Origin: Prevotella sp.
GTDB lineage: Bacteria; Bacteroidota; Bacteroidia; Bacteroidales; Bacteroidaceae
NCBI GenBank assembly: GCA_016285075.1
Contig: JAEEQB010000009.1
Span: forward strand, 31,420 to 95,419
DNA length: 64,000 nucleotides
Direction: 5' to 3'
In this document: in pieces, positions 26,000-35,059 of the stretch
Numbering within the stretch: the first letter of the stretch is position 1
How the letters are laid out: the number at the start of each line of letters is the position of its first letter
Made by a program: the position numbers and the translations under genes
The notes under the pieces: generated by a model
Databases searched by the model: none
What the model was told of the DNA's origin: nothing
Seen by the model: the letters and a program-made list of their open reading frames with translations, nothing else

Positions 26000-27163
26000 C
26001 TATTTCTTTGGCAGTTCGGCTTCTAGCTTATCTACAGCACCGCTGACTGGGGAAAGCAGTAAGTGAGTGGTGTAGCGTTTGTTGAAGAGCTGGTCGCTGA
26101 GCAGTTCAACATGTCCGAATTGGGGGGCAGGATGCTCGGCAGCGTCAACAAGGTCATTACCTTGAGAAATGGTGAGACGCATCTTAGAAGGCACATTGAC
26201 ATAGATACCTTTATCGCTAGACTTCTGCTTTTTCTTCGTGGCAGCAGCATCAGCCACCAATGACGGTACGGTATTCAGGTCTTCCACCTTTATATAATAA
26301 GGTACGCCCGAAAGATCATCGGCATCAACAAGTCCTCTTAACTGCGAGAAGCGGAAAAGTACCTGACTGTCAATGGGCTTGGAAGGACAAACGAAGAAAG
26401 TGCGTTCTGTGGTATCTCGACTGACGCTGCCGGCAAAAAGACTGGTGAGTGCATCATCCTGCTGCTGAAGTTGGTTAAGCATAAGACGCAACTGTTCACC
26501 GTCCTTAGGCATAAAGTCGGCCTGTCCCTTGATAAGCAGGTTACGGTTCTCACGGATATCGTATATCTCCTGAGCTGTCAGTTCTGCCATCTTGGCTGTA
26601 CTGCCAGCAGCAAGTATTTCTTCAGTGAGGTACTGATGAGGGTCAGTATTGGAGATTGAAGAGCTTTGAACGCTGAGAGTACTATTCTGCGTCTGAGAAT
26701 AATCTGTTCCTCCTTCCACGCTTTCGCTATTGATGGCCAGTAGACAGCCATCGGCAGACAACTTGATATTGGCAGCCACTGTACGAGAGTCAAACTTGAC
26801 GGCATAAGTCTTCGTTGTGTCTGCGACAGCAAAGGCAGACTGCTGAACGGAAACAACTTCGTTCTTGACAATCGGCTCTGTACTCACATTGTTCAGACGC
26901 AGATAACGTTGGGCATACTTGGCAAAATCGCCAGGAGTATAGGTGGTCTTGACAGCACGCACAGTAACAGCAACAGCAGTCTTGGGAAGCCTGTAGATGG
27001 CTCCGTCCTGAGTAACGCCTGGTTGGTACTCGCTCAATAGCGTCTGCGCCCCAATGGGGCTGAATGACAAATGACAAATGATAAATGACAAACTTACCAC
27101 CATCATCCAACGATCCTTAGCTTCAAACAGATGCTTAACCATATCACTATTCTTTTTTTTCAC
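26000..27163 (-). CDS. DUF4831 family secreted protein
   Basis: 387 aa with an N-terminal export signal (hydrophobic stretch about residues 20-38, ending near PIGAQ). The body matches DUF4831 proteins of Bacteroidales as I recall them (TLLSEYQPGVTQDGAIYRLPKTA; DPHQYLTEEILAAGSTAKMAE; LTAQEIYDIRENRNLL). The function of the family is unknown. Several starts are possible (codons 1, 8, 20 and 21). The signal core is encoded by a heptad repeat (27064-27091), so slippage there would shift the frame. The nnr gene lies 10 bases upstream on the same strand and is probably co-transcribed. Confidence 0.75.
   Translation of the reverse strand: MKKKNSDMVKHLFEAKDRWMMVVSLSFIICHLSFSPIGAQTLLSEYQPGVTQDGAIYRLPKTAVAVTVRAVKTTYTPGDFAKYAQRYLRLNNVSTEPIVKNEVVSVQQSAFAVADTTKTYAVKFDSRTVAANIKLSADGCLLAINSESVEGGTDYSQTQNSTLSVQSSSISNTDPHQYLTEEILAAGSTAKMAELTAQEIYDIRENRNLLIKGQADFMPKDGEQLRLMLNQLQQQDDALTSLFAGSVSRDTTERTFFVCPSKPIDSQVLFRFSQLRGLVDADDLSGVPYYIKVEDLNTVPSLVADAAATKKKQKSSDKGIYVNVPSKMRLTISQGNDLVDAAEHPAPQFGHVELLSDQLFNKRYTTHLLLSPVSGAVDKLEAELPKK
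27064..27091 (-). repeat. four ATGACAA heptads inside a signal-peptide coding region
   Basis: The plus strand reads four consecutive copies of ATGACAA, the third with one change (ATGATAA). On the coding strand they give LSFIICHLSF, the hydrophobic core of the signal peptide. Because 7 is not a multiple of 3, gain or loss of one copy would break the frame. Confidence 0.7.
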
Positions 27164-27173
27164 TTATAACCTA

Positions 27174-28688
27174 TCATTTAGAGCGAAGCTTGCAAAATGC
27201 TTTCGGAAGATAATTCACTAGATCACTGGCGATGAGGCTCTCCTCTCCTAAATCGGCAACAGCCAGGTCTCCTGCCAGTCCATGCAGATACATGCCAACG
27301 ATGCAAGCACTTTGCCTGTCATATCCACGAGCCAGTAAACCCAGAAGTATGCCAGTAAGCACATCGCCACTGCCAGCAGTAGCCATTCCGGCATTACCAG
27401 TGGAATTGAAGACAATGTGTCCGTCTGGACAACAGAGTGCCGAGTGATGGCCTTTCAGCATCACATAGCCTTGAATGCTTTCTGCCAACTCACGAGCTTT
27501 CGAAAGCCGCTCAAAACTATCAGTACAGTGACCTTCCAATCGGTCAAACTCTTTGGGATGAGGCGTGAGGATAATACCCTGTGGCAACTGTTGGAACCAT
27601 GCACGATGGTTAGCCAACATATTGATGGCGTCAGCATCACACACGATAGGGCACTGTGTCCGACGTAACTGGGCGATCATAGCAATAGCTGTCTGTTCAG
27701 TAGTTCCCAAGCCTGGCCCTATTCCCATTGCACCATAATCATCAGTATCTACCGGCTCGTTGAACTGAGTCTCTTCACGATCAATATGGAGAATAGCTTC
27801 TGGAACAGCCACTTGTAGTATCTGCACATTCTTCTTTGGGGTGTGGACTGTCAGTTTCCCTGTTCCTGAACGAAGGCAGGCCTTAGCTGCCAAAACGGCT
27901 GCTCCCGCCATACCATAACTGCCGGCAATGAGTAGCGCCTGACCCATAGCCCCTTTATGGGCAAAGGGATTACGGCTAAGCAACAAGGGACGCACATCGT
28001 TCTCCTCAAGCATGGTGTACTGTGCATCGACCTTTTCCATGCCCTCACGGCTCAAACCAATGTCGAGCACTTGAATATCACCCAGATACTGCTGGTTCTC
28101 GGCAAAAAACATCGCCAACTTACGCTGTCCGAGAGTCAGTGTCAGTGTAGCATGAATAATGTTCGTACGTATATTATAGGTATTCTCCTCTGTCATGAGA
28201 CCTGAGGGTATGTCAATACTCACCACTTCTGCTTTCGAGGCATTGATGTACTTCACCAACGAAGCAAAGCCGCCAGACAGTGGCTTGTTCAGACCAGAGC
28301 CAAACAGGCCGTCCACGACAAGCATTCCCTCACCAAGCTGTGGTGGATCGAATTCCTGTGTAACCTCCGTAAAGGCTTTGGATTTCTTTTCAACCAGCCG
28401 TTTCTTGTTCTGGGCACAGTCTTCCGACAGATGCCCACTGATATTAAAAAGATAGGTCTGCACCACATAACCTCGTTCCTGCAACAATCGGCTAACAGCC
28501 AATGCATCGCCACCGTTATTGCCAGGTCCGGCAAACACCACCACAGGCACTGACACCTCCCAGCGGCGGAAGATAGCATCAGTAAGTGCCTTGGCGGCAC
28601 GTTCCATCAAGTCTATTGACTTGACTGGCTCGTTTTCAATTGTAAATTTATCCAGTTCGTGAATCTGGACTCCAGTAAAAATCTTCAT
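27174..28688 (-). CDS. nnr: bifunctional NAD(P)HX epimerase / ADP-dependent dehydratase
   Basis: 504 aa, the full length of the fused repair enzyme. It restores NADH and NADPH that have become hydrated. The N-terminal YjeF-type epimerase domain (residues 1-210) shows VVVFAGPGNNGGDALAVSRLL and VVSIDIPSGL. The C-terminal carbohydrate-kinase-like dehydratase domain shows HKGAMGQALLIAGSYGMAGA, AMGIGPGLGTTEQT, LTPHPKEFDRL and the nucleotide motif GNAGMATAGSGDVLTG. The DUF4831 gene follows after 10 bases. A promoter divergent from hpt lies just upstream. Confidence 0.95.
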   Translation of the reverse strand: MKIFTGVQIHELDKFTIENEPVKSIDLMERAAKALTDAIFRRWEVSVPVVVFAGPGNNGGDALAVSRLLQERGYVVQTYLFNISGHLSEDCAQNKKRLVEKKSKAFTEVTQEFDPPQLGEGMLVVDGLFGSGLNKPLSGGFASLVKYINASKAEVVSIDIPSGLMTEENTYNIRTNIIHATLTLTLGQRKLAMFFAENQQYLGDIQVLDIGLSREGMEKVDAQYTMLEENDVRPLLLSRNPFAHKGAMGQALLIAGSYGMAGAAVLAAKACLRSGTGKLTVHTPKKNVQILQVAVPEAILHIDREETQFNEPVDTDDYGAMGIGPGLGTTEQTAIAMIAQLRRTQCPIVCDADAINMLANHRAWFQQLPQGIILTPHPKEFDRLEGHCTDSFERLSKARELAESIQGYVMLKGHHSALCCPDGHIVFNSTGNAGMATAGSGDVLTGILLGLLARGYDRQSACIVGMYLHGLAGDLAVADLGEESLIASDLVNYLPKAFCKLRSK

Positions 28689-28696
28689 ATTGAGCG

Positions 28697-28704
28697 CAAA
28701 AATA
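28697..28704 (-). promoter_or_regulatory. -7 box of nnr
   Basis: The minus strand reads TATTTTTG, a TAnnTTTG match. It lies only nine bases before the nnr start codon, so the mRNA would have a very short leader. Confidence 0.5.
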
Positions 28705-28747
28705 CGAAAAATATGCTAATCTATGGCAGAGTTTGGCAGAAATTTCG

Positions 28748-28755
28748 TAATTTTG
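28748..28755 (+). promoter_or_regulatory. -7 box of hpt
   Basis: TAATTTTG, a TAnnTTTG match, 24 bases before the hpt start at 28780. It supports this start over the in-frame upstream ATG at 28723, which would lie before the promoter. Confidence 0.55.
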
Positions 28756-28779
28756 CAGAAATTTTTAATTTATATCGGA

Positions 28780-29316
28780 ATGAACAGGGTTAAAATCAAG
28801 GACAAAACATTTGAAGTATCAATGCCTGAAGCTGAGATCAAGGCAAGAGTCAAAGAACTGGCTTTAGAGATGAGCCATGACTTGGAGGGGAAGAATCCGC
28901 TTTTCCTTGCAGTGCTCAACGGTGCGTTCATCTTTGCTGCCGACTTGATGCGGGAAATGACCATTCCCTGCGAGATCTCGTTCGTAAAACTGGCCTCCTA
29001 CCAAGGCACTACCTCAACAGGCAAGGTTCATGAGGTGATAGGCATTAACGAAGATCTTTCAGGACGTACCGTAGTCATTGTGGAGGACATTGTGGAAAGC
29101 GGACAGACCATGCAACGCATGATTGAATCCATCGGCACGCGCAATCCTGCCTCCGTGCAGATATGTACTTTGTTTTTCAAACCTGCCAAATTAAAGGCTG
29201 AGCTTAAACTCGATTACGTGGCATTCCGTATTCCCGATGATTTCATTTTAGGCTACGGGTTGGACTACGACCAGGCTGCACGTGGGCTGAAGGATGTATA
29301 TACGCTAGTAAGTTAA
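28780..29316 (+). CDS. hpt: hypoxanthine phosphoribosyltransferase
   Basis: 178 aa from the ATG at 28780, the usual length. It makes IMP or GMP from the free base and PRPP in purine salvage. The PRPP-binding motif is VVIVEDIVESGQTM (about residues 97-110), with the flexible-loop region SYQGTTSTGKV and the C-terminal FILGYGLDYDQAARGL. It is followed after 40 bases by adk and then obg, a nucleotide and GTPase housekeeping cluster. Confidence 0.95.
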   Translation: MNRVKIKDKTFEVSMPEAEIKARVKELALEMSHDLEGKNPLFLAVLNGAFIFAADLMREMTIPCEISFVKLASYQGTTSTGKVHEVIGINEDLSGRTVVIVEDIVESGQTMQRMIESIGTRNPASVQICTLFFKPAKLKAELKLDYVAFRIPDDFILGYGLDYDQAARGLKDVYTLVS

Positions 29317-29356
29317 AAGCAAAGAGCTTAGAATCAATCAATAAGAACTAAGAAAT

Positions 29357-29929
29357 ATGAAGAATATTGTGATTTTCGGTGCCCCTGGCTCAGGTAAGGG
29401 CACACAGAGTGACAAACTAATTGAGAAGTACGGTCTGGAACACATCTCCACCGGCGACGTGCTTCGCAGTGAAATAAAGAAAGGCACTGAGCTTGGAAAG
29501 ACTGCCCAGCAATATATCGACCAAGGGCAGTTGATTCCCGACGATCTGATGGTGAGCATCCTTGCTTCTGTCTACGACTCATTTGGACGCGACCACAAAG
29601 GTGTCATCTTCGATGGCTTCCCCCGCACCATTCCACAAGCTGAGGCCCTCAAGCATATGCTCAACGAGCGCGGTGACAAGGTGGCAGCCATGCTTGAACT
29701 AGATGTGCCCGAGGACGAGCTGATGAAGCGTCTTCTGCTCAGAGGACAGATGAGTGGACGCGCCGACGACAACGAGGAAACCATCAAAAAGCGCCTCGTG
29801 GTCTACCATTCACAGACACAGCCCCTCATTGAATGGTACAAGCAGGAAGGTATCCACTACCACATTGACGGCTTGGGCGAACTGAACCGCATCTTTGAAG
29901 ACATTTGCAAGATCATTGATGGAATCTAA
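29357..29929 (+). CDS. adk: adenylate kinase
   Basis: 190 aa. It interconverts ATP plus AMP and two ADP. The P-loop GAPGSGKGT lies at residues 8-16, the AMP-binding signature [14 protein letters not shown] at about 81-94, and the short LID type follows ([22 protein letters not shown]). There is no zinc-finger LID, so it is the short form. The last codons overlap the obg start by 11 bases, suggesting translational coupling. Confidence 0.97.
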   Translation: MKNIVIFGAPGSGKGTQSDKLIEKYGLEHISTGDVLRSEIKKGTELGKTAQQYIDQGQLIPDDLMVSILASVYDSFGRDHKGVIFDGFPRTIPQAEALKHMLNERGDKVAAMLELDVPEDELMKRLLLRGQMSGRADDNEETIKKRLVVYHSQTQPLIEWYKQEGIHYHIDGLGELNRIFEDICKIIDGI

Positions 29930-31082
29930 TTTCGTAGACTACGTCAAGATTCTGTGCCGGAGCGGCAAGGGCGGAAAAGGGTCTATGCACTTGAAGCATG
30001 TGAAGTACAACCCTAACGGAGGTCCTGATGGTGGCGACGGCGGCAAGGGCGGCAGCATCATCCTGCGTGGCAACCACAACTACTGGACACTGTTACACTT
30101 GAAATACGAACGTCACATCTTTGCCGAACACGGTGGCAACGGCGGGCGTGACAAGTGTCATGGTACCAACGGCAAGGATGTCTATATAGACGTCCCATGT
30201 GGTACCGTAGTCTACAATGCCGAAACCGGTAAGTATGTATGTGATGTTACATACGACGGCCAGGAGGTTGTATTGCTGAAGGGAGGACGTGGTGGACTGG
30301 GCAACTACCAATTCCGATCGGCTACAAATCAAGCACCACGATACGCACAACCCGGCGAGCCGATGCAGGAGATGACCATTATTCTAGAACTGAAGCTGTT
30401 GGCCGATGTTGGGCTTGTGGGGTTCCCCAACGCAGGCAAGTCCACCTTGGTATCGGCATTAAGCAATGCCCGTCCAAAGATTGCCAACTACCCTTTCACC
30501 ACGATGGAGCCTTCTTTAGGTATTGTAGGATACCGGGACGGGAAGTCGTTTGTCATGGCAGACATTCCTGGCATTATAGAAGGTGCAGCCGAGGGACGTG
30601 GACTGGGGTTGCGTTTCCTTCGCCACATAGAACGTAACTCATTGTTGCTCTTCATGGTACCTGGCGATACAGACGACATCCGCCATGAATACGAGATTCT
30701 ATTAGACGAATTACGCCGTTTCAACCCCGAACTGCTAACAAAGCATCGCGTATTAGCCATTACGAAGTGCGATCTCCTAGATGAAGAGCTGATGGAGATG
30801 CTCCATGAGGGGTTACCTGAAGACTTGCCCATCGTCTTCATCTCTGCCGTTACAGGTTTCCACTTAGACGAATTAAAGGATGTGCTTTGGACGGAACTGA
30901 ACGCTGAGAGCAATAAGTTGGCAGTGGCCACAACCGAGGAAACCCTCGTCCACCGCGACAAGGATTTAAGTCGTTTTGCTGCCGAGATGGCAGATGAGGG
31001 CGAGGACGAAGAAATTGAATTCATTGACGAAGACGAGATAGAAGATTTAGAAGACCTCGAGGACTTTGAATATGAGGAATAA
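29919..31082 (+). CDS. obg: Obg/CgtA GTPase
   Basis: 387 aa from the ATG at 29919, inside the end of adk. Obg is an essential ribosome-associated GTPase involved in 50S assembly and the stringent response. The glycine-rich Obg fold (residues 1-158) shows [20 protein letters not shown] and [12 protein letters not shown]. The G domain follows with [15 protein letters not shown], the switch region [28 protein letters not shown] and TKCD. The tail is strongly acidic ([19 protein letters not shown]). A frame start at 29895 is possible but does not fit the conserved N-terminus. Confidence 0.96.
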   Translation: MESNFVDYVKILCRSGKGGKGSMHLKHVKYNPNGGPDGGDGGKGGSIILRGNHNYWTLLHLKYERHIFAEHGGNGGRDKCHGTNGKDVYIDVPCGTVVYNAETGKYVCDVTYDGQEVVLLKGGRGGLGNYQFRSATNQAPRYAQPGEPMQEMTIILELKLLADVGLVGFPNAGKSTLVSALSNARPKIANYPFTTMEPSLGIVGYRDGKSFVMADIPGIIEGAAEGRGLGLRFLRHIERNSLLLFMVPGDTDDIRHEYEILLDELRRFNPELLTKHRVLAITKCDLLDEELMEMLHEGLPEDLPIVFISAVTGFHLDELKDVLWTELNAESNKLAVATTEETLVHRDKDLSRFAAEMADEGEDEEIEFIDEDEIEDLEDLEDFEYEE

Positions 31083-31128
31083 GAGATGGGCAAAAGAGAG
31101 GTTAAATAAGAAAAAAAGAATAAAAGAG

Positions 31129-31166
31129 AAAAAAACGATGTTTCTTTGTGAAATATCGTTTTTTTT
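31129..31166 (+). terminator. terminator after obg
   Basis: AAAAACGAT, a G-U step and TTTC pair with GAAA and ATCGTTTTT around a short loop, followed by a run of T. It is symmetrical enough to act in both directions and starts about 45 bases after the obg stop. Confidence 0.7.
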
Positions 31167-31169
31167 AAT

Positions 31170-31177
31170 TAAATTTG
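31170..31177 (+). promoter_or_regulatory. -7 box of the first Oar-like receptor gene
   Basis: TAAATTTG, a TAnnTTTG match, immediately after the obg terminator and about 70 bases before the receptor start. Confidence 0.5.
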
Positions 31178-31248
31178 CAGCCGAAATCATAACTGTCGGC
31201 ATGACTGACGTGTCTTGCCCATACATTAATTAATTAAAAATAACACTT

Positions 31249-34200
31249 ATGCAGAAAAGACTATTTTTTCTGGTTGCCATGCTGCTAACGCTTTCACTAA
31301 CGGCAATGGCTCAAATCACTACGTCAAGTATGGCTGGTAAAGTGACCATCGAAGGCACTGGCGAAGAGGTCATCGGCGCTACCGTGCAGGCTGTCCATGA
31401 GCCATCTGGCACGCGCTACAACGCTGTGACCAATGCCTCAGGACGTTTCGCCATTCAAGGTATGCGAACGGGCGGCCCATACGCCGTAACCGTCAGCTAC
31501 ATTGGTTTCCAGCCAAAGACACTGAAGGGCATTGTGCTCCAGCTGGGTGAAACCTACAATCTGCAAGTTTGGCTGGCTGAAGATGCCACCGAGCTGGCAG
31601 AAGTTGTCATCAGCGGTAAAGCATCAAAATTCACGGCTGAGAAGACTGGTGCTTCTACGAACATCAACAGCCAGCAGATTCTGAATCTGCCTACCGTGAA
31701 TCGCTCGATTACTGACGTGACTCGTCTGTCACCGTATGGTGGTAATGGCATGAGTTTTGCTGGTGCCGACGGTCGTACCGCCAACTTCACTGTGGACGGT
31801 GCAAATTTTAACAACAACTTTGGTCTCTCCGACAAGCTGCCAGGTGGTGGTAACCCCATCTCTATTGACGCTATTGAGGAGCTGCAGGTGGTAATCTCCC
31901 CCTACGATGTCCGTCAGACGAACTTCATCGGCGGTGGTGTGAATGCCATCACAAAGTCGGGTACAAACACTTTCCGTGGAACTGCCTACATCTATCACCG
32001 CAATGAGAATCTGCGTGGTGACGTGGTGAACAAGGTGACACTGCCTACGGCTCGTGAGAAAGACCGCCAGACCACTTATGGTCTGACTCTCGGAGGCCCG
32101 ATTATCAAGAACAAGTTGTTCTTCTTCGTCAATGGAGAAATGATTAAGACTCCTACTATCCCCACATCCTGGCGTGGATCTGAGAATGGCGTTGCCGATG
32201 CAACGAAATCGCTTTCCCGCACCAAGCTTTCCGATCTGGAGGCTGTATCTAACTACATGAAGAGCAAATATGGTTATGACACTGGCTCATGGACCAGTTT
32301 CCCTGCCGATGAGAGCAACTACAAAGTGTTGGCCCGTTTGGACTGGAACATCACCGACAAACACCATCTGGCACTGCGCTATAACTACACGAAGAACACC
32401 ATCTGGAATGCCCCCAACGCCACATCCATGGATGGTGGTACACGAATGAGCGGTGCCCGTATGTCACAGTATTCCATGTCGTTTGCCAACTCCATGTACT
32501 CAATGGACAACCTCGTACACTCTTTTTCATTTGACTTAAACAGCCGTCTCAACGAGAAGCTTTCGAACCAGTTCCTCGCCACATTCTCAAAACTTGATGA
32601 CGTGCGTGGTACGAATTCTTCCACCTTCCCATTCATCGACATCACCCGCGACGACAACAACTACATGTCTCTCGGTTATGAGCTGTTCACCTGGAACAAC
32701 GCTGTCCACAACACCATCTGGAACATCAAGGATGATGTTACCTATTATATGGGTAAACACAAGATCATGGCTGGTGTGATGTTTGAACACCAGATGGCCG
32801 ACAACCAGTATATGCGTAACGGTTCAGGCTACTACCGCTTCAACTGGGAGGAAGGAATGACCGTAGACCAGCTGTTCAATAGCACGCCCGAAATATTCTG
32901 TATGACCTACGGTTACGACGGCGAGACCAAGCCCGCAGCACGTGTACAGTTCAACCGTCCTGGTATCTATGCACAAGACGAATGGAACATCCTGGATAAT
33001 CTGAAGCTGACCTACGGCCTGCGTGTTGATGGTCTGTTCTTCAACAATAAAGACCTGATGACCAACAATGCCATTTTGGCTCTCGACTACAACGGACGCC
33101 ACATTGACACTGGCAAGTGGCCCAGCAACAGCATTATCTTCTCGCCGCGTCTCGGCTTCACATACGATGTCTTCGGCGACAAATCCTTGAAGGTTCGTGG
33201 TGGTACAGGTCTGTTCTCTGGCCGTCTGCCTCTGGTGTTCTTCACCAATATGCCTACCAACGGCGGTCTAGTGCAGTATCAGGCACAGATCAATGCTAAG
33301 AATGCCACTGCCAAGGGATTCACGATGGACGAGTTTGCTGCAGCAAACAACGGCGGCAAGTTCGTTACCGATATGAATCAGATGATGGCAAAGCTGCAGA
33401 GTCTGGGCTATCCCACTACCGTTTCACCTGAGGATGGTGCCGTACCTTCTTCTATTTCTGCTGTCGATCCCGACTTCAAGATGCCACAGGTATGGAAGAG
33501 CTCGCTGGCCATCGACTACCAAATTCCCGTCTCATTCCCCTTCACAGCTACTGTTGAGGGTATCTTCAACAAGAAGATTCACGACAACTGCATCTCAGAC
33601 TGGGCTATTCCCGACGTAGGCGGTTTTGCACGTTTCAATGGGTCCGACAACCGTCCTATCTTCCCCACCGGTTTCCGTACCAGCACCAAGGCCTTCGTGC
33701 TGGAGAACACCTCAAAAGGTTACGGATGGAGTGCCAACGTAACGTTGAACGCTCAGCCCACCGAGTGGCTCACCCTGATGGCTGCCTACACCCACACCGT
33801 GTCTAAGGAAGTGACCGGTATGCCTGGCTCGGCTGCCGAGTCTGCCTTTACCTACGTGCCTACAGTTGAGGGTCCGAACAATATCAAGTTGCACAACTCT
33901 CAGTATGTGACACCCGACCGTATCGTTGCTTCGGCTACCATCAACGACAAGTGCGGCAACCATTATAACCTCATCTACGAGACCTGGCGCGGTGGTTACA
34001 ACTACGGCTATATGCTGGTGAACGACATGAACAGCGACGGCTATGCATACGATGCACTTTATATTCCCACTGATGGCGAGGTGCAGAGCAATCAGTTCCG
34101 CTTCGTCTCTGAAGATGACAAGACCCGTTTCATGGACTTTGTCCATCAGGACGGCTACTTGAAGAACCATCAAGGCGAATATGCCGAGGCATACAGTGTC

Positions 34201-35028
34201 TACTCTCCTTGGGTACACCGCATTGACTTCGGCTACAAGCACGACTTCTGCCTCACTGCCGGCAATACCACTCACCGTCTGCAGCTAAGCATGGATGTGA
34301 AGAACGTGCTCAACCTTTTCAATTCCAGCTGGGGTGTCAGCAAGTACCTCAATCCTGACATAGGCACCGAGGCTCGCATCCTAAAGTACGAGGGCGTTGA
34401 CGCCGATGGCTATGCCACCTTCTCAACACCTACATCCATTAACGGCAACACTGACACTTGGAAGCCCAACTACTCCGTTGGCCAGTGCTGGTACGCTTCT
34501 GTAGGTGTGAAGTATTTCTTCGATGGCGAAAAGCGTGACGACTGCGGCTGCGGCGACAATGGCGAGGTAAAGACCGTCTACGTGACCAACAACGACGAGC
34601 TTAACCGCCTGAACGCTGAGGTCAACCGTCTGCGTGGCCAGGTAAGCGACCTGGAGAACCGTAAGCCCGAGAAGGAGATCATCAAGGAGAAGGACATTGT
34701 GACCTTCCCTTATCTAGTGAACTTTGTTGTGAATACCACTGACGTGGTGAACCGCGAGCTGGTGAACCTCGAGACCGTAGCTCAGATGATCAAGGCGACA
34801 CCTGCCAAGAAATACAACGTCATTGGTTACGCTGACAAGCAGACAGGTACTGAGGAAATCAACGCCAAGCTGGCCGAGAGCCGTGCCAAGAACGTCTATG
34901 ACATTCTAGTCAACAAGTATGGTGTTCCCGCTTCCTGCCTTGTGCTCGATTCGAAGGGTGGTGTTGACTATATGTATATGAACGATGAGCAACTCTCCCG
35001 TTCCGTCATCATCTCTGAAGTGAAGTAG
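31249..35028 (+). CDS. Oar-like TonB-dependent receptor with C-terminal OmpA domain
   Basis: 1259 aa with a signal peptide (cleavage near TAMAQ). A carboxypeptidase-regulatory-like domain (residues about 25-110, GKVTIEGTGEEVIGATVQA) leads into a plug (TVDGANFNNNFGLSDKLPGG) and a large barrel of the Oar-like type. After the barrel come a Cys/Asp-rich linker (DDCGCGDNG, near 1095), a short coiled coil (about 1105-1135) and an OmpA-like domain (about 1145-1259). In the last, NVIGYADKQTG and LAESRAKNV keep the Asp and Arg that bind peptidoglycan in OmpA proteins. A receptor tied to the cell wall is unusual. Two paralogues follow: an intact one at 36951 and a stump at 41470. The ligand is unknown. 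Confidence 0.85.
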   Translation: MQKRLFFLVAMLLTLSLTAMAQITTSSMAGKVTIEGTGEEVIGATVQAVHEPSGTRYNAVTNASGRFAIQGMRTGGPYAVTVSYIGFQPKTLKGIVLQLGETYNLQVWLAEDATELAEVVISGKASKFTAEKTGASTNINSQQILNLPTVNRSITDVTRLSPYGGNGMSFAGADGRTANFTVDGANFNNNFGLSDKLPGGGNPISIDAIEELQVVISPYDVRQTNFIGGGVNAITKSGTNTFRGTAYIYHRNENLRGDVVNKVTLPTAREKDRQTTYGLTLGGPIIKNKLFFFVNGEMIKTPTIPTSWRGSENGVADATKSLSRTKLSDLEAVSNYMKSKYGYDTGSWTSFPADESNYKVLARLDWNITDKHHLALRYNYTKNTIWNAPNATSMDGGTRMSGARMSQYSMSFANSMYSMDNLVHSFSFDLNSRLNEKLSNQFLATFSKLDDVRGTNSSTFPFIDITRDDNNYMSLGYELFTWNNAVHNTIWNIKDDVTYYMGKHKIMAGVMFEHQMADNQYMRNGSGYYRFNWEEGMTVDQLFNSTPEIFCMTYGYDGETKPAARVQFNRPGIYAQDEWNILDNLKLTYGLRVDGLFFNNKDLMTNNAILALDYNGRHIDTGKWPSNSIIFSPRLGFTYDVFGDKSLKVRGGTGLFSGRLPLVFFTNMPTNGGLVQYQAQINAKNATAKGFTMDEFAAANNGGKFVTDMNQMMAKLQSLGYPTTVSPEDGAVPSSISAVDPDFKMPQVWKSSLAIDYQIPVSFPFTATVEGIFNKKIHDNCISDWAIPDVGGFARFNGSDNRPIFPTGFRTSTKAFVLENTSKGYGWSANVTLNAQPTEWLTLMAAYTHTVSKEVTGMPGSAAESAFTYVPTVEGPNNIKLHNSQYVTPDRIVASATINDKCGNHYNLIYETWRGGYNYGYMLVNDMNSDGYAYDALYIPTDGEVQSNQFRFVSEDDKTRFMDFVHQDGYLKNHQGEYAEAYSVYSPWVHRIDFGYKHDFCLTAGNTTHRLQLSMDVKNVLNLFNSSWGVSKYLNPDIGTEARILKYEGVDADGYATFSTPTSINGNTDTWKPNYSVGQCWYASVGVKYFFDGEKRDDCGCGDNGEVKTVYVTNNDELNRLNAEVNRLRGQVSDLENRKPEKEIIKEKDIVTFPYLVNFVVNTTDVVNRELVNLETVAQMIKATPAKKYNVIGYADKQTGTEEINAKLAESRAKNVYDILVNKYGVPASCLVLDSKGGVDYMYMNDEQLSRSVIISEVK

Positions 35029-35059
35029 TAACAAAATTAACAGATAAAGACAAAGGATT

